NCBI GenBank assembly: GCA_038747545.1
Contig: JBCDJT010000010.1
Coordinates: 1-64,000 of the forward strand
Source of the DNA: JBCCMF01 sp038747545
Lineage (GTDB): Bacteria > Bacteroidota > Rhodothermia > Rhodothermales > JBCCMF01
Direction: 5' to 3'
Length of the DNA stretch: 64,000 bases
Part shown: positions 24,987 to 34,203 of the stretch, piece after piece
Layout: each line of letters opens with the position of its first letter
How positions within the stretch are numbered: position 1 is the first letter of the stretch
Position numbers and translations under genes: made by a program
The notes under the pieces: generated by a model
The model's database searches: none
What the model was told of the DNA's origin: nothing
What the model saw: the letters and a program-made list of their open reading frames with translations, nothing else

Positions 24987-26294
24987 TCAGGCCACCACGC
25001 GATCGTAGAGCGGAAACGCTTGGCAGAGCGCGTTTACTTCGCGCCGCACCTGTGCCTGCAAACTCTCGTTGTTTATGTCGGAAAGCACCCGGTCGATGAA
25101 ACCAGCCACCGTGTGGAACTCGGCCGCGCCGAAGCCACGCGTGGTCATGGCGGGCGTGCCCACGCGAATGCCGCTTGTCACAAACGGGCTCTGCGTATCA
25201 TAGGGCACCATGTTCTTGTTGAGCGTGATATCGGCGGCTTGCAGCGCAGCCTCAGCTTGCTTGCCCGTGACACCCTTGTTGCGCAGGTCAATCAGCACGA
25301 GGTGGTTGTCGGTACCGCCCGAGACGAGGTCATAGCCGCGCTCCAGGAAGGCCTCGGCCATGGCCTTGGCGTTGGCCACCACATTCCGTGCATAGATCGT
25401 AAAGTCGGGCTTGAGGGCTTCGCCAAACGCGACGGCCTTCGCCGCAATGACGTGCATCAACGGACCGCCCTGCGAGCCGGGGAAGACGGCGCTATCCAGC
25501 AGTTCGCTCATGTTCTTGACGCGCCCGCTCTTGGGCGCCACCTTGCCGAACGGGTTGAGATAATCTTTCCCGATCAGGATCATGCCCGAGCGTGGGCCAC
25601 GCAACGTCTTGTGGGTGGTCGTAGTGACCGCGTGTGTGTGCGGCATTGGGTCGTTTAGCACGCCTGCCGCAATCAATCCGGCGGTGTGGGCCATGTCCAT
25701 CCAAAGCAACGCGCCCACCTCATCGGCGATGCTGCGAAAGGCAGCATAGTCGAAGTCGCGCGTGTAGGCACTGGCGCCAATCGAGAGCATCTTCGGCCGG
25801 ACCTTCAGCGCCTGGTCGCGCACCTTATCCATATCGATGCGTCCTGCCAGCGGCCCGTCCTTCTCCACACCATAGAACACGGCGTTGTACAGGATACCGG
25901 AGAAATTGACGGGGCTGCCATGCGTGAGGTGACCGCCGTGTGCTAGGTCTAGGCCAAGCAAGGTATCGCCCGGCTGCATCATCGCCAGATAGAGCGCAGC
26001 GTTGGCCGAGGCCCCCGAGTGGGGCTGCACATTCACCCAATCGCAGCCAAACAGCTCCTTGGCGCGCTCACGAGCAAGGTCTTCAACCACGTCCACGTAC
26101 TGGCACCCACCGTAGTAGCGCTTACCCGGCAACCCCTCGGCGTACTTGTTCGTCAGCGGGGAGCCCATCGCCTGCATGACAGCCGTGGAGACGAAGTTTT
26201 CAGAGGCAATGAGTTCGAGGCCGTCGTTCTGGCGCTCGACCTCGTGGTGCATAGCGTTAAAAACGGCGGGATCTTGCTGCTGCAGGTCGGTCAT
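24987..26294 (-). CDS. glyA: Serine hydroxymethyltransferase
   Basis: 435 aa from ATG 26294 (a GTG codon directly in front is less likely). Diagnostic motifs: L-E-L-I-A-S-E-N-F-V-S near the N-terminus, N-K-Y-A-E-G-L-P-G-K-R-Y-Y-G-G, and the PLP-binding T-T-T-T-H-K-T-L-R-G-P-R-S-G with Lys229. It converts serine and tetrahydrofolate to glycine and 5,10-methylene-tetrahydrofolate in the cytoplasm, the main source of one-carbon units. Length is typical of bacterial enzymes. A well-placed promoter box lies 36 bases upstream. Confidence 0.98.
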   Translation of the reverse strand: MTDLQQQDPAVFNAMHHEVERQNDGLELIASENFVSTAVMQAMGSPLTNKYAEGLPGKRYYGGCQYVDVVEDLARERAKELFGCDWVNVQPHSGASANAALYLAMMQPGDTLLGLDLAHGGHLTHGSPVNFSGILYNAVFYGVEKDGPLAGRIDMDKVRDQALKVRPKMLSIGASAYTRDFDYAAFRSIADEVGALLWMDMAHTAGLIAAGVLNDPMPHTHAVTTTTHKTLRGPRSGMILIGKDYLNPFGKVAPKSGRVKNMSELLDSAVFPGSQGGPLMHVIAAKAVAFGEALKPDFTIYARNVVANAKAMAEAFLERGYDLVSGGTDNHLVLIDLRNKGVTGKQAEAALQAADITLNKNMVPYDTQSPFVTSGIRVGTPAMTTRGFGAAEFHTVAGFIDRVLSDINNESLQAQVRREVNALCQAFPLYDRVVA

Positions 26295-26328
26295 CACAGA
26301 TGTACAGGAGTGGTAAGTGGACAGGCGC

Positions 26329-26336
26329 CCAAGATA
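26329..26336 (-). promoter_or_regulatory. TAnnTT-type -7 box of glyA
   Basis: On the minus strand TATCTTGG in the context CGTATCTTGGGCGCC, 35 bases before the glyA ATG. The same core is found before the S9 peptidase gene (CGTATCTTGGCGCG). Confidence 0.55.
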
Positions 26337-26405
26337 CGACGGCGTGCCCGGTTGGTGTAGCCTTTTTCAGCGCTTCACCTAGCCTTCCCTGCCTTTACGA
26401 TGCTG

Positions 26406-26735
26406 TTACGGGGTGTCGTCTGGGTTCTCCAGTTCAATGAACTGCCCGGCGATGCCCAAGAACCGCCATTGGTTACCGGGTTCGTCAGAGCCGTCCAAGT
26501 CAATGGTGTAGGTGCTGGCCACAAGGAAGTTGCCGCGCTCCGTCGCACCGTCGGCCACCGCACCGACGAGGCCAGAACCGATGCCTGCAAGCAACCGTCC
26601 GCCAGCGCTATCGCCCACCTCACCCAGGATACGCTCGGAAAGTTCGTCCTCTACAAAGTCCGTAAAGTCAGCCATAGATGGGTTGGTGAAGAGCAACAGG
26701 CCCACCAGCACCACGAATGCGAGTAGCTTTTTCAT
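26406..26735 (-). CDS. DUF4359-like small exported protein
   Basis: 109 aa from ATG 26735. The start K-K-L-L-A-F-V-V-L-V-G-L-L-L-F-T-N-P-S-M-A-D-F-T-D-F resembles the DUF4359 family, where a hydrophobic N-terminus is followed by T-N-P and an aromatic-acidic helix. The C-terminal half ends F-L-G-I-A-G-Q-F-I-E-L-E, again as in that family. It is probably a signal-anchored protein facing the periplasm. Function is unknown in the family. It is divergent from the DUF1800 gene, with a 223-base shared upstream region. Confidence 0.7.
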   Translation of the reverse strand: MKKLLAFVVLVGLLLFTNPSMADFTDFVEDELSERILGEVGDSAGGRLLAGIGSGLVGAVADGATERGNFLVASTYTIDLDGSDEPGNQWRFLGIAGQFIELENPDDTP

Positions 26736-26958
26736 GCGCCTCGTTAAAAAATTAGCAGGTACGCATGCGACTACGCAGGATGCTGAAAAAAGTTGGTTGG
26801 CCTCGACGCGGCGGCATGCTTTTGTCTCCACATGCGCCCTGCACTCGTAGCGATCAGCCTGCTTTTGCACTCGCCATTTTTTTGGTTTTTCTCGTACTCG
26901 GCCAGACCAGCGTGTCTTATTCACCTGCTCTATTGCTGCTTGACGTAACCGCCCGCCC

Positions 26959-28608
26959 ATGAATCGACGCGCGTTTTTGCGCAGGAGTCCCGCACCTTCT
27001 TCTGCATCTGGCCCAACGCCCACGGGGTTCTCCAGCACCACATTATCGCCACATACGGCTGTCCTTACTGTTGCCCAAGCCAGACACCTCGTACGGCGCA
27101 TCGGGTTCGGGGCACGGCATGAGTTGGTGCAAGCCCTGGTTGGTAAGACAGGTGTTGAAGCAGCCGCGCACGTCTTGGACACGGCTGCGAATACACCAGC
27201 CCCTGCCCCACCTGACTTTTATGCCAACGGTGAAAAGGGCGGTAGCAACATGGCCGGAATCCGCGAGGATTGGATGCTGCGGATGGTCACGCAGCCTTAC
27301 ATCGAGAAGCTCACATTCTTCTGGCACAACCACTTCGCCACCGAAATCATGGTGTACCGACATCGGTATTTCGGGTACGAATACTACCTTTTGCTCCGCA
27401 GCCAGAGCCAAGGCAACTTCAAAAACTTGGTGCGGCAGGTTGGGCTCACTGGGGCCATGCTCGATTACCTGGATGGCCGCGAGAACGTAGCGGGCAACCC
27501 GAACGAAAACTATGCCCGCGAGCTGCTGGAGCTGTTTACGATGGGCATCACGGGGCCTGACGGCAGCATCAATTATACCGAAGCAGACATCGCTGCCCTG
27601 GCCCGTGCCCTGACAGGCTGGAACGTGCGGATGGGAAGGAACCCGGTGGAGCCGCCTTTTTTCGATGCGAACCGTCACGACGCCACCGACAAATCTTTTC
27701 TGGGCGGCCCAGCGGCTCCGTATCGTTACTACGCCTCCCCTACCGGCAGCGAACTGGCTACAGATGTCATCGAGACCATCTTCGCGCAGCGCGGTAGCAG
27801 CATTGCGCACTTCATCTGTCGTAAGCTGTACGCCTATTTCGTCTTCAGCGTCCCCAATGAAGCATTCGTAGGGCAGCTGGCCCACATTCTGCTGGCCAAC
27901 GACTTCGAGCTGCGGCCTGTCCTAGCGGCACTCTTCGGGAGCACGCACTTCTACGACGCCCTCTTCCATGGAGCCCAGGTCAAAAGCCCTGCTGAGTTGG
28001 TGGCTGGCTTGGTGAGCGAGCTCAACTACCCTGCAGCCGATGTGCGAAGTGATCGGTTGTTTCGGCGCTCGCGCGAGTTCGGCCTCGAAGTGTTTCAGCC
28101 TCCCGATGTGGCGGGCTGGGATGGTCTTAACCCACCCAGCTCGTCTGGCTTGCCGGGCTACGCAACATGGTATGATGTGACGCGGCGGTCTGAGATCGCG
28201 CAGGGCCGCCTGCGCGAGTTCGTCGACGAGCGAAACGGCAACACGTTTGACCCACTTGCCCTCTCCAGTGTGGTCTCCTCGGATCCCACAGACCCGTTCC
28301 GCCTGGCGCTCGACCTCGCGCAGCACCTCATTCCAATTCCACTAGCGACGGCGTTCATCTTTGAGCGCGACGACGAGCTAGCGGGCTCTGAGGATATTCC
28401 GCCCCCCGCGTGGGTCAGCGGTGAGCCGCGCTATGTCAGCGACCTAGCCAAAGCCTTGCTCGGCCCCACGCCCCACTACGAGTGGTCGGGGTTCACGCTG
28501 CCGAGCGGCGCCACCATCCCCGCCATCAGCGACGACGACAAACGCAAGCGGCTACGTGACTACATCAATGAGTTGATGAACGCCGTCCCTGCCTGGTTTC
28601 ACTGCTGA
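26959..28608 (+). CDS. DUF1800 family protein
   Basis: 549 aa. The DUF1800 pattern is clear: A-R-H-L-V-R-R-I-G-F-G near residue 45, W-M-L-R-M-V, L-T-F-F-W-H-N-H-F-A-T, N-E-N-Y-A-R-E-L-L-E-L-F-T-M-G, A-R-A-L-T-G-W and the late F-Q-P-P-D-V-A-G-W-D-G. The N-terminus M-N-R-R-A-F-L-R-R looks like a Tat motif, but no hydrophobic stretch follows, so export by Tat is doubtful. DUF1800 genes are nearly always paired with DUF1501 genes, as here (39-base gap). Their shared biochemical function is not established. Confidence 0.93.
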   Translation: MNRRAFLRRSPAPSSASGPTPTGFSSTTLSPHTAVLTVAQARHLVRRIGFGARHELVQALVGKTGVEAAAHVLDTAANTPAPAPPDFYANGEKGGSNMAGIREDWMLRMVTQPYIEKLTFFWHNHFATEIMVYRHRYFGYEYYLLLRSQSQGNFKNLVRQVGLTGAMLDYLDGRENVAGNPNENYARELLELFTMGITGPDGSINYTEADIAALARALTGWNVRMGRNPVEPPFFDANRHDATDKSFLGGPAAPYRYYASPTGSELATDVIETIFAQRGSSIAHFICRKLYAYFVFSVPNEAFVGQLAHILLANDFELRPVLAALFGSTHFYDALFHGAQVKSPAELVAGLVSELNYPAADVRSDRLFRRSREFGLEVFQPPDVAGWDGLNPPSSSGLPGYATWYDVTRRSEIAQGRLREFVDERNGNTFDPLALSSVVSSDPTDPFRLALDLAQHLIPIPLATAFIFERDDELAGSEDIPPPAWVSGEPRYVSDLAKALLGPTPHYEWSGFTLPSGATIPAISDDDKRKRLRDYINELMNAVPAWFHC

Positions 28609-28647
28609 GCCCGTACCTCTCCTGTCCGATTTTTGTGCGACCCGATT

Positions 28648-31020
28648 ATGTGCGACTTCCATCACCACCCCACAACTAGCCGACACGGTACGGCACTCGA
28701 AGATGGCGCCGCCCACGAGGCTGATCATGCCCGTTGGTCGCGACGTGACTTCATGATGACGACGGGACTAGCGAGCCTCTTCTCCTCGTTCTTCGTGAGA
28801 GCCCCGCATGTATACGCAGGCGACTCGGCGCCGCTGATGCGCCAGCTGCGCCACAGCCCCAATCGGCGGACCCTTGTTCTGATCCAACTCAAAGGCGGCA
28901 ACGACGGGCTCAATACTATCATCCCTTACGAACAAGATGCATACTACAATGCACGGCCTACCCTTGCCATTCCCAAAGCCAATGCCCTCGTGTTAAACGA
29001 CGACTTTGGCATGCATCCTTCCATGCAAGCGTTGCGGCCCATGTGGCAATCGGGGAAGATGGCTGTGGTACACGGCACGGGCTACACAGAATCGTCCCGC
29101 TCGCACTTCACGGGCACCGACAACTGGATGACGGGCAGCAGCACTACGGAGCGCTTTGGCACCGGGTGGCTAGGCCGGCACCTAGAAGCCACAGAGCCTG
29201 TCATTGACCCTATTGAGCTGGGCGGCGAGCCGCTTGCTGTCAGCTTCGGAAGCACCAAAGGACTATTCCAGGGTACCAGCAGTAACCTCAGCATCGGCCA
29301 GTTGCGCAACTCGTCCACCGTGCGCAACATCCTATCGCGTGGGGTGATCTATCCCGTGGATGGCTTGGACGCTTCGACGCCGCTAGGCCAGTCGCTGAGA
29401 CACACACGCTCTGTTACGAACACGCTGCTGGTTTCGGTGGTGCGGTTCGTGCAGGAGACCGAACAGGTGCAAAACTACGCCAACTACGGCACTTACACGT
29501 TGGGCCGTGATATGGCGCTGGCGGCGCGTGTGGTCCGTAGCGGGCTGGCACCGCGTATCATCACGGTCTCCATTAACGGCTTCGACACGCACCGGCAGCA
29601 GGGCGGCCTCAGCGGCAAACACGCTGACCTTTGGCAGCGCGTCTCGGAGAGTGTGGCGGCCTTCTACCGCGACTTGGCGCAAGACCATCTGGACCGCAAC
29701 GTGCTCGTCATGACCTTCTCGGAGTTCGGACGCAAGATGACCGAGAACGGCTCCGCTGGCACAGATCACGGTCTCGCAGCACCGATGCTCCTCTTCAACT
29801 CGCACCTCAACGGCGGCTTTCACGGCACCCACCCCGATTTAGTGAACGGCTTAGACGATCGCGGTGAGTCGCCGAAGTTCACAACCGACTACCGCTCGGT
29901 CTATGCCTCTGTCCTCGAAGACTGGCTCTTGGCTCCCTCTGCTACCGTTGATGGGGTCATGGGAGGTGCCTTTGCACGCCTCGACCTCGTGCGCGACAGC
30001 ATTCCCGCACCGGAAGACCCCATCCTGGATGACCTGACTGTGGCGAACGGAAATACGTATACGATTGGACGGCTCGAAGAAGGGATTCGCTACTACCAAG
30101 ACCGCGACTATACGCTGACGAGCCTCCCAGACCCGCTGGGCGACGCGGCGTTCATCCGCACGCGCAACGACGACAAGAGCGCTACCGACGACGCCTTGGT
30201 CAGCTTCCGCATGCGCGAGGGTGGCAAGGTGTTCGTTGGGTACGACCCACGCGCGACAGCGCTGCCTGCTTGGCTCGCCGGCTGGACGCTTGAACCCTCG
30301 CAGATTGGCGTGGACGAAGGCGGTACCACGCACCTCAACATCTACAGCAAAGAGGTGGCACCCGGGTTGGTGACGCTGGGCGGGAATCTCGCCTCGCCCG
30401 CCAGCGGCGCCCAGACCAACTACATCGTAGCGGCCGTGTCTCAGGCAGCCTTGCCTGTTGAGTTGGTCACCTTCAGGGCCTTGCGTGCAGGTCAGGCCGT
30501 GCGACTCGCTTGGGAAACGGCTACAGAAACGAACAATGCGGGCTTCCACGTTGAGCGCGCCTTGGGCACCGGTGCGTTCAGCGTGCTTGGCTTCGTTGAG
30601 GGATACGGGACCACACTTGCTGCACAGCGCTACCAGTTCACGGATGACACAGTGGTCCTTGGCGCACCCACGGCGCTACGCTACCGACTACGCCAGGTCG
30701 ATTACGACGGTACATCCGAATATTCACCCATCGTGGAGGTAGCGCCCGAAGCACCAACGCAGGTTACGCTAGAGCCTAACTACCCCAACCCGTTCACGGC
30801 CTCCACACGCCTGCGCTATCGCCTGAACCAGACGGGGCCTGTGACCCTCGCCGTATACGATGTGCAAGGGCGGCTCGTAGCATCACTCGTGGACGATGTG
30901 CAGGAGCCGGGCACGTATGAGGTCACGCTCGACGGCCGTGCGCTGAGCAGCGGCGCCTACCTCTGCCGTCTTACCACACCCAACGGCGTCCGCACGCGCA
31001 AGCTCACGCGGGTCCGGTGA
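28648..31020 (+). CDS. DUF1501 protein with Tat-type N-terminus and T9SS sorting tail
   Basis: 790 aa from ATG 28648 (an in-frame TTG at 28633 adds five residues). A polar leader of about 33 residues precedes S-R-R-D-F-M-M-T-T-G-L-A-S-L-F, a Tat-type signal. The DUF1501 domain (about 60-450) has I-Q-L-K-G-G-N-D-G-L-N-T-I-I-P-Y, S-R-S-H-F-T-G-T-D-N-W, the sulfatase-like H-G-T-G-Y and T-F-S-E-F-G-R. A middle beta domain (about 590-700) is followed by L-E-P-N-Y-P-N-P-F-T and a C-terminal beta-sandwich ending V-R-T-R-K-L-T-R-V-R, a type A T9SS sorting domain. It would therefore be exported across both membranes. It pairs with the DUF1800 gene and overlaps the convergent esterase gene by 17 bases. 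Confidence 0.93.
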   Translation: MCDFHHHPTTSRHGTALEDGAAHEADHARWSRRDFMMTTGLASLFSSFFVRAPHVYAGDSAPLMRQLRHSPNRRTLVLIQLKGGNDGLNTIIPYEQDAYYNARPTLAIPKANALVLNDDFGMHPSMQALRPMWQSGKMAVVHGTGYTESSRSHFTGTDNWMTGSSTTERFGTGWLGRHLEATEPVIDPIELGGEPLAVSFGSTKGLFQGTSSNLSIGQLRNSSTVRNILSRGVIYPVDGLDASTPLGQSLRHTRSVTNTLLVSVVRFVQETEQVQNYANYGTYTLGRDMALAARVVRSGLAPRIITVSINGFDTHRQQGGLSGKHADLWQRVSESVAAFYRDLAQDHLDRNVLVMTFSEFGRKMTENGSAGTDHGLAAPMLLFNSHLNGGFHGTHPDLVNGLDDRGESPKFTTDYRSVYASVLEDWLLAPSATVDGVMGGAFARLDLVRDSIPAPEDPILDDLTVANGNTYTIGRLEEGIRYYQDRDYTLTSLPDPLGDAAFIRTRNDDKSATDDALVSFRMREGGKVFVGYDPRATALPAWLAGWTLEPSQIGVDEGGTTHLNIYSKEVAPGLVTLGGNLASPASGAQTNYIVAAVSQAALPVELVTFRALRAGQAVRLAWETATETNNAGFHVERALGTGAFSVLGFVEGYGTTLAAQRYQFTDDTVVLGAPTALRYRLRQVDYDGTSEYSPIVEVAPEAPTQVTLEPNYPNPFTASTRLRYRLNQTGPVTLAVYDVQGRLVASLVDDVQEPGTYEVTLDGRALSSGAYLCRLTTPNGVRTRKLTRVR

Positions 31021-31657
31021 GCGCTACAACCTCCTTGAGTACGGCAGGCATGATGCGGTGCCCTCCGGTATAAGGCACCAACGTGTAGTTGACTTGAGCG
31101 TGTGCCAAGCGGCGCTCGGCAGTAGCCAAACGGTCGGGGGTGACGTATGCATCTTGGTCGCCCAACACGTAGATCATGCCGAGCTGATTCAGCGCATCGG
31201 TGTGCTGCGCTAGTTGCAGGTCGTGGGGCAAGTTCCCGGCCCAACACACCAGCCGGTTCAGCCGCGCCTGCCCGCGTAGCGCCCAGCGGCATGCAGCCGT
31301 GGCACCTTGAGAGAAGCCCAGCACCACCACATGCACATCGCGTAGTGGTGCCATGATGTGCCGATGTAAGAGGTCAAGGTAGGCCAGTTGATCGGCGATA
31401 TCGCGTTCCCGGTCTTCCCGCGTCATCCAGGTGGCGCCTACCCGCCCCCCCAGCTTTAGATAGAATCGGTTGAACGCTTCGGGGGCTACAATGAGCCGCG
31501 CCCCATCGTCCAACGTGCGGAAGGGGCGGATGAAGTACTCGGCCAGCATGCCGTAACCATGCAGCACAAACCATACCTCGCGAATGTGCGGCCCTGGCGT
31601 ACCCAGCATCCGGTAGCGGGCGTGGCGCTGGATGGTGAGGTGGTGCTCTGTGCTCAT
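31004..31657 (-). CDS. Phospholipase/carboxylesterase-like alpha/beta hydrolase
   Basis: 217 aa from ATG 31657, which overlaps the stop of the DinB-like gene by four bases. Nucleophile elbow G-F-S-Q-G-A-T-A (COG0400-type), catalytic Asp in L-G-D-Q-D-A-Y-V-T and His in T-G-G-H-R-I-M-P. An oxyanion H-G-Y-G occurs near residue 35. No signal peptide, so cytoplasmic. The closest well-known relatives hydrolyse short acyl esters or lysophospholipids. Downstream partner of the DinB-like protein in a two-gene operon. Confidence 0.88.
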   Translation of the reverse strand: MSTEHHLTIQRHARYRMLGTPGPHIREVWFVLHGYGMLAEYFIRPFRTLDDGARLIVAPEAFNRFYLKLGGRVGATWMTREDRERDIADQLAYLDLLHRHIMAPLRDVHVVVLGFSQGATAACRWALRGQARLNRLVCWAGNLPHDLQLAQHTDALNQLGMIYVLGDQDAYVTPDRLATAERRLAHAQVNYTLVPYTGGHRIMPAVLKEVVALTGPA

Positions 31658-32184
31658 GAAGCTTTCGCCTTGATGTCGGCGATGATGCGCAGGTGATGCT
31701 CGGCGTGTACCCGTACGATGCGGAGCCACTCTACCGCGTTCAGCCAGCCAAGGTAGGGATGCTCCAACCGCCCCTTGGCTGTAGCCATCGCGCTGATCGT
31801 ACTGCCCAAAGCATCGTACGAGCGCTTACTCCGTGCCCAGGCCTTCTGCAGGGTTTCCTGGCTGGGCGTAGGTGTGGGTACTGTGTTTTCCGGCGCCTTC
31901 GCTCGTCCTCGGCGCACGCGCTCCGTCCGCATCACCATCTCCCCCACGCGGTTCGGCCCTGCTTGGTCTTGGCCGCGGCCCAAATAAATGGCTCGTGGCG
32001 CTTTCAACATCATGCCCGTCGCAATCAAGGTGTGCTCCACCTGCTGTCCCACCGACCATGCTGAGACGTCCGGCGCTGTCAGCAGCATAGCCTCCGGCGA
32101 GGTGTCGATCATCGTGGCGAGGCCTGTGTAGATCGCGCCGATGCGTTCGTACTCAGCCTGTGGGTCGATCGTGTAGCCTGCCAT
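31654..32184 (-). CDS. DinB-like (DUF1569-type) protein
   Basis: 176 aa, mostly helical. The four-helix-bundle pattern with metal-ligand positions is visible: W-S-V-G-Q-Q-V-E-H-T-L-I-A-T and the C-terminal R-I-V-R-V-H-A-E-H-H-L-R-I-I. These His residues match the metal triad of DinB/YfiT-type proteins, some of which are thiol-dependent transferases. It starts the two-gene unit with the esterase. Substrate unknown. A strong terminator belonging to the upstream OmpA gene ends before it. Confidence 0.8.
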   Translation of the reverse strand: MAGYTIDPQAEYERIGAIYTGLATMIDTSPEAMLLTAPDVSAWSVGQQVEHTLIATGMMLKAPRAIYLGRGQDQAGPNRVGEMVMRTERVRRGRAKAPENTVPTPTPSQETLQKAWARSKRSYDALGSTISAMATAKGRLEHPYLGWLNAVEWLRIVRVHAEHHLRIIADIKAKAS

Positions 32185-32220
32185 AGGCGTTCTGGTTTGT
32201 ACCGGATGGGCGTAAAAAGC

Positions 32221-32254
32221 GAGCGGGCTGCCTCACACTGGAGACAGCCCGCTC
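32221..32254 (-). terminator. Terminator of the OmpA/PKD gene
   Basis: GAGCGGGCTG (32221-32230) pairs with CAGCCCGCTC (32245-32254); on the minus strand the stem is followed by GCTTTTT. It lies about 40 bases beyond the stop at 32295. Confidence 0.85.
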
Positions 32255-32294
32255 AAAACAGATCAGGGGGCGCAACTGGGTTGCTGCATGGCCC

Positions 32295-33854
32295 TTAGTT
32301 GTTGCAGTCCATGGGGATCGAGTCGACGCGGCGGAACTGTGCCGTGCCTTCCTTCTTGCTGCCCATGCCCACACGGCCCATGCCGACTGTCATCAGGCGC
32401 GTCGGTACGATGCCGTTGTCGATGTAGAACTGCTCGACGGCGCGGGCGCGGTCTTCCGACAGCTGCTGCGGACGGCGCTCACCGGCTGAGGCCATACCTT
32501 CGATGCGCACGGTCTGGTTCGGGTTGACGTTGATCAGCTGCACGTTCTCACGCAGGCGGCCGAGGGCGTCCGGCTCCAACACACTGCTGTTGCGTGCGAA
32601 GAAGACCGAGTTCAGGTCCACGATGCACTCTACAGGCGGCGGGCTCACCGTGATGGTCAGCTCACGCGAGCGCGAACCAGCTTCGTTTGTGATGGTCAGC
32701 TTGGCCGTGTACGTACCCGGCTGGGCGTAGGTGTGCGATGGGTTGCAGTCCGTCGACGTGGAGCCGTCGCCAAACTCCCAGAGGCAGGTCACCGGCTGCG
32801 TGCCGCGGAAGTTGGACGTGAAGTTGACCGTCTGCCCCATTTCTGGGTTCATCGGGTTAGCGGCGATCGAGATCAGCTCGATGAACGGTGCTTCAGCCAC
32901 CGTGATCGCCGGGGCAACCGTTTCGGTGACGGTACCGCCGCAGTTCGTAGCCGAGAAGCTAGCCGTGTAGGTACCCGGCTGGGTGTAGGTGTGCGTCACC
33001 GTGGTGCCCATACCCGTGTTGCCATCGCCGAAGTCCCAGGTGTAGGTCGTGGGATCTGTGGCGTCCATGTCGTTTGTCACAGCCGTGAACGTCACCGACT
33101 CGCCTGCTGTAATCGCCGACGTGGTGGCGCTCACCGAGGAGATCATGACGGCTTTACACTTGCTGCCCAGCTGGAAACGCAGGCCGCCCAACACGTAGAC
33201 GTTGGTTTCGAGGCCCTGGTCAGCGTCCACGCCATCCATCGTTTCACTGTTGAAGACCGGTGCAGCATCAAGCTCCAGGAACAGGCCCATGTTGTCGCTC
33301 AGCGCATAGTCAAAGCCGATGCCGAGCAAGCCCATGAGGCCGCCGTTAGTCGTCGAGACATCCTGTGCCGTGAAGAAACGGCCGAAGGTGTAGCCGAGGA
33401 AGCCCTGGACGTACGGGGCAAACTGGTTGTCGTTGAAGTAGTAGCGGCCCACCAACCCCAGGGAGTGCTTCCATTCCCCATCGTTCGAGTCGTTAGGATC
33501 GTTAAACACGTTGGCGCGGTTGTCGCCGTACACAGCGGCGGCATCAATGGGTACCGACTCGTTGGTGCGCTCGTAACGGCCAGAGAGGTGGAACAAGCCA
33601 AGCTGGAACTGTGGCGAGAGATGAATGCCGAGTTCCAAGCCACCCGCAGGACCCATGTAGTTCACGATGTCGCCAATGTTGCGCTCATCGTTAACGTCGG
33701 TCAGACGGTCGCCAATGTAGGAGTTGACACCCACACGAGCCTTCAGATAGACGCTGGTGTCACCACGGTATTCCTGGGCGTCCACGTTGCCCACAAAGAG
33801 CAGCAAGGCACACGCTGAGACGAACAGCGAAGCCAAGGTGAAACGTTTACTCAT
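32295..33854 (-). CDS. Outer-membrane OmpA-family protein with PKD domains
   Basis: 519 aa from ATG 33854, preceded by GAAGAGG; signal peptide ends N-V-D-A-Q. Residues about 25-240 form an outer-membrane beta-barrel-like part. Two PKD domains follow (W-D-F-G-D-G-N and W-E-F-G-D-G-S, each with an H-T-Y-x-Q-P-G-T-Y-T-A ending). The last about 110 residues are an OmpA_C domain (S-V-F-F-A-R-N-S-S-V-L, L-S-E-D-R-A-R-A-V-E). The peptidoglycan-contacting Arg is kept, but the partner Asp (normally in G-H-T-D) is replaced by the G-M-A-S-A-G stretch. It should link outer membrane and cell wall or form a surface structure. Strong promoter and terminator suggest high expression. Confidence 0.92.
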   Translation of the reverse strand: MSKRFTLASLFVSACALLLFVGNVDAQEYRGDTSVYLKARVGVNSYIGDRLTDVNDERNIGDIVNYMGPAGGLELGIHLSPQFQLGLFHLSGRYERTNESVPIDAAAVYGDNRANVFNDPNDSNDGEWKHSLGLVGRYYFNDNQFAPYVQGFLGYTFGRFFTAQDVSTTNGGLMGLLGIGFDYALSDNMGLFLELDAAPVFNSETMDGVDADQGLETNVYVLGGLRFQLGSKCKAVMISSVSATTSAITAGESVTFTAVTNDMDATDPTTYTWDFGDGNTGMGTTVTHTYTQPGTYTASFSATNCGGTVTETVAPAITVAEAPFIELISIAANPMNPEMGQTVNFTSNFRGTQPVTCLWEFGDGSTSTDCNPSHTYAQPGTYTAKLTITNEAGSRSRELTITVSPPPVECIVDLNSVFFARNSSVLEPDALGRLRENVQLINVNPNQTVRIEGMASAGERRPQQLSEDRARAVEQFYIDNGIVPTRLMTVGMGRVGMGSKKEGTAQFRRVDSIPMDCNN

Positions 33855-34055
33855 AGGGTTAAACCTCTTCGTAGCTGGTTTTGGGAGGGGTTTGTATATA
33901 CGGTTAGTTGGGGTCAGACATAGTGTGCCGCCGCATCGCAACGAGTGAGATGTTTTCACCATTCACGGCAGCGTTGTAAGGGGGAAGGCGCAGTATGTGC
34001 AACTGAAGGCCGCAACGCGTGGGGAATGCATGATGTTCAACGCGTACACAGGCAG

Positions 34056-34063
34056 GCAAGATA
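34056..34063 (-). promoter_or_regulatory. TAnnTT-type -7 box of the OmpA gene
   Basis: Minus-strand TATCTTGC, identical to the box before the BtuF-like gene. It implies a leader of almost 200 bases. Confidence 0.45.
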
Positions 34064-34203
34064 GCAGACGGGAGCGCAACAGCGGGTGATATGAGCCTGC
34101 ACGTTACCAAATTGGCCCAATTAACACAACCAAAAGCTGAATAAACACTTGGCTTCTGTGGGGATACCCCTCGTATTTCAAAGAAATCTAATCGATACAA
34201 GAA

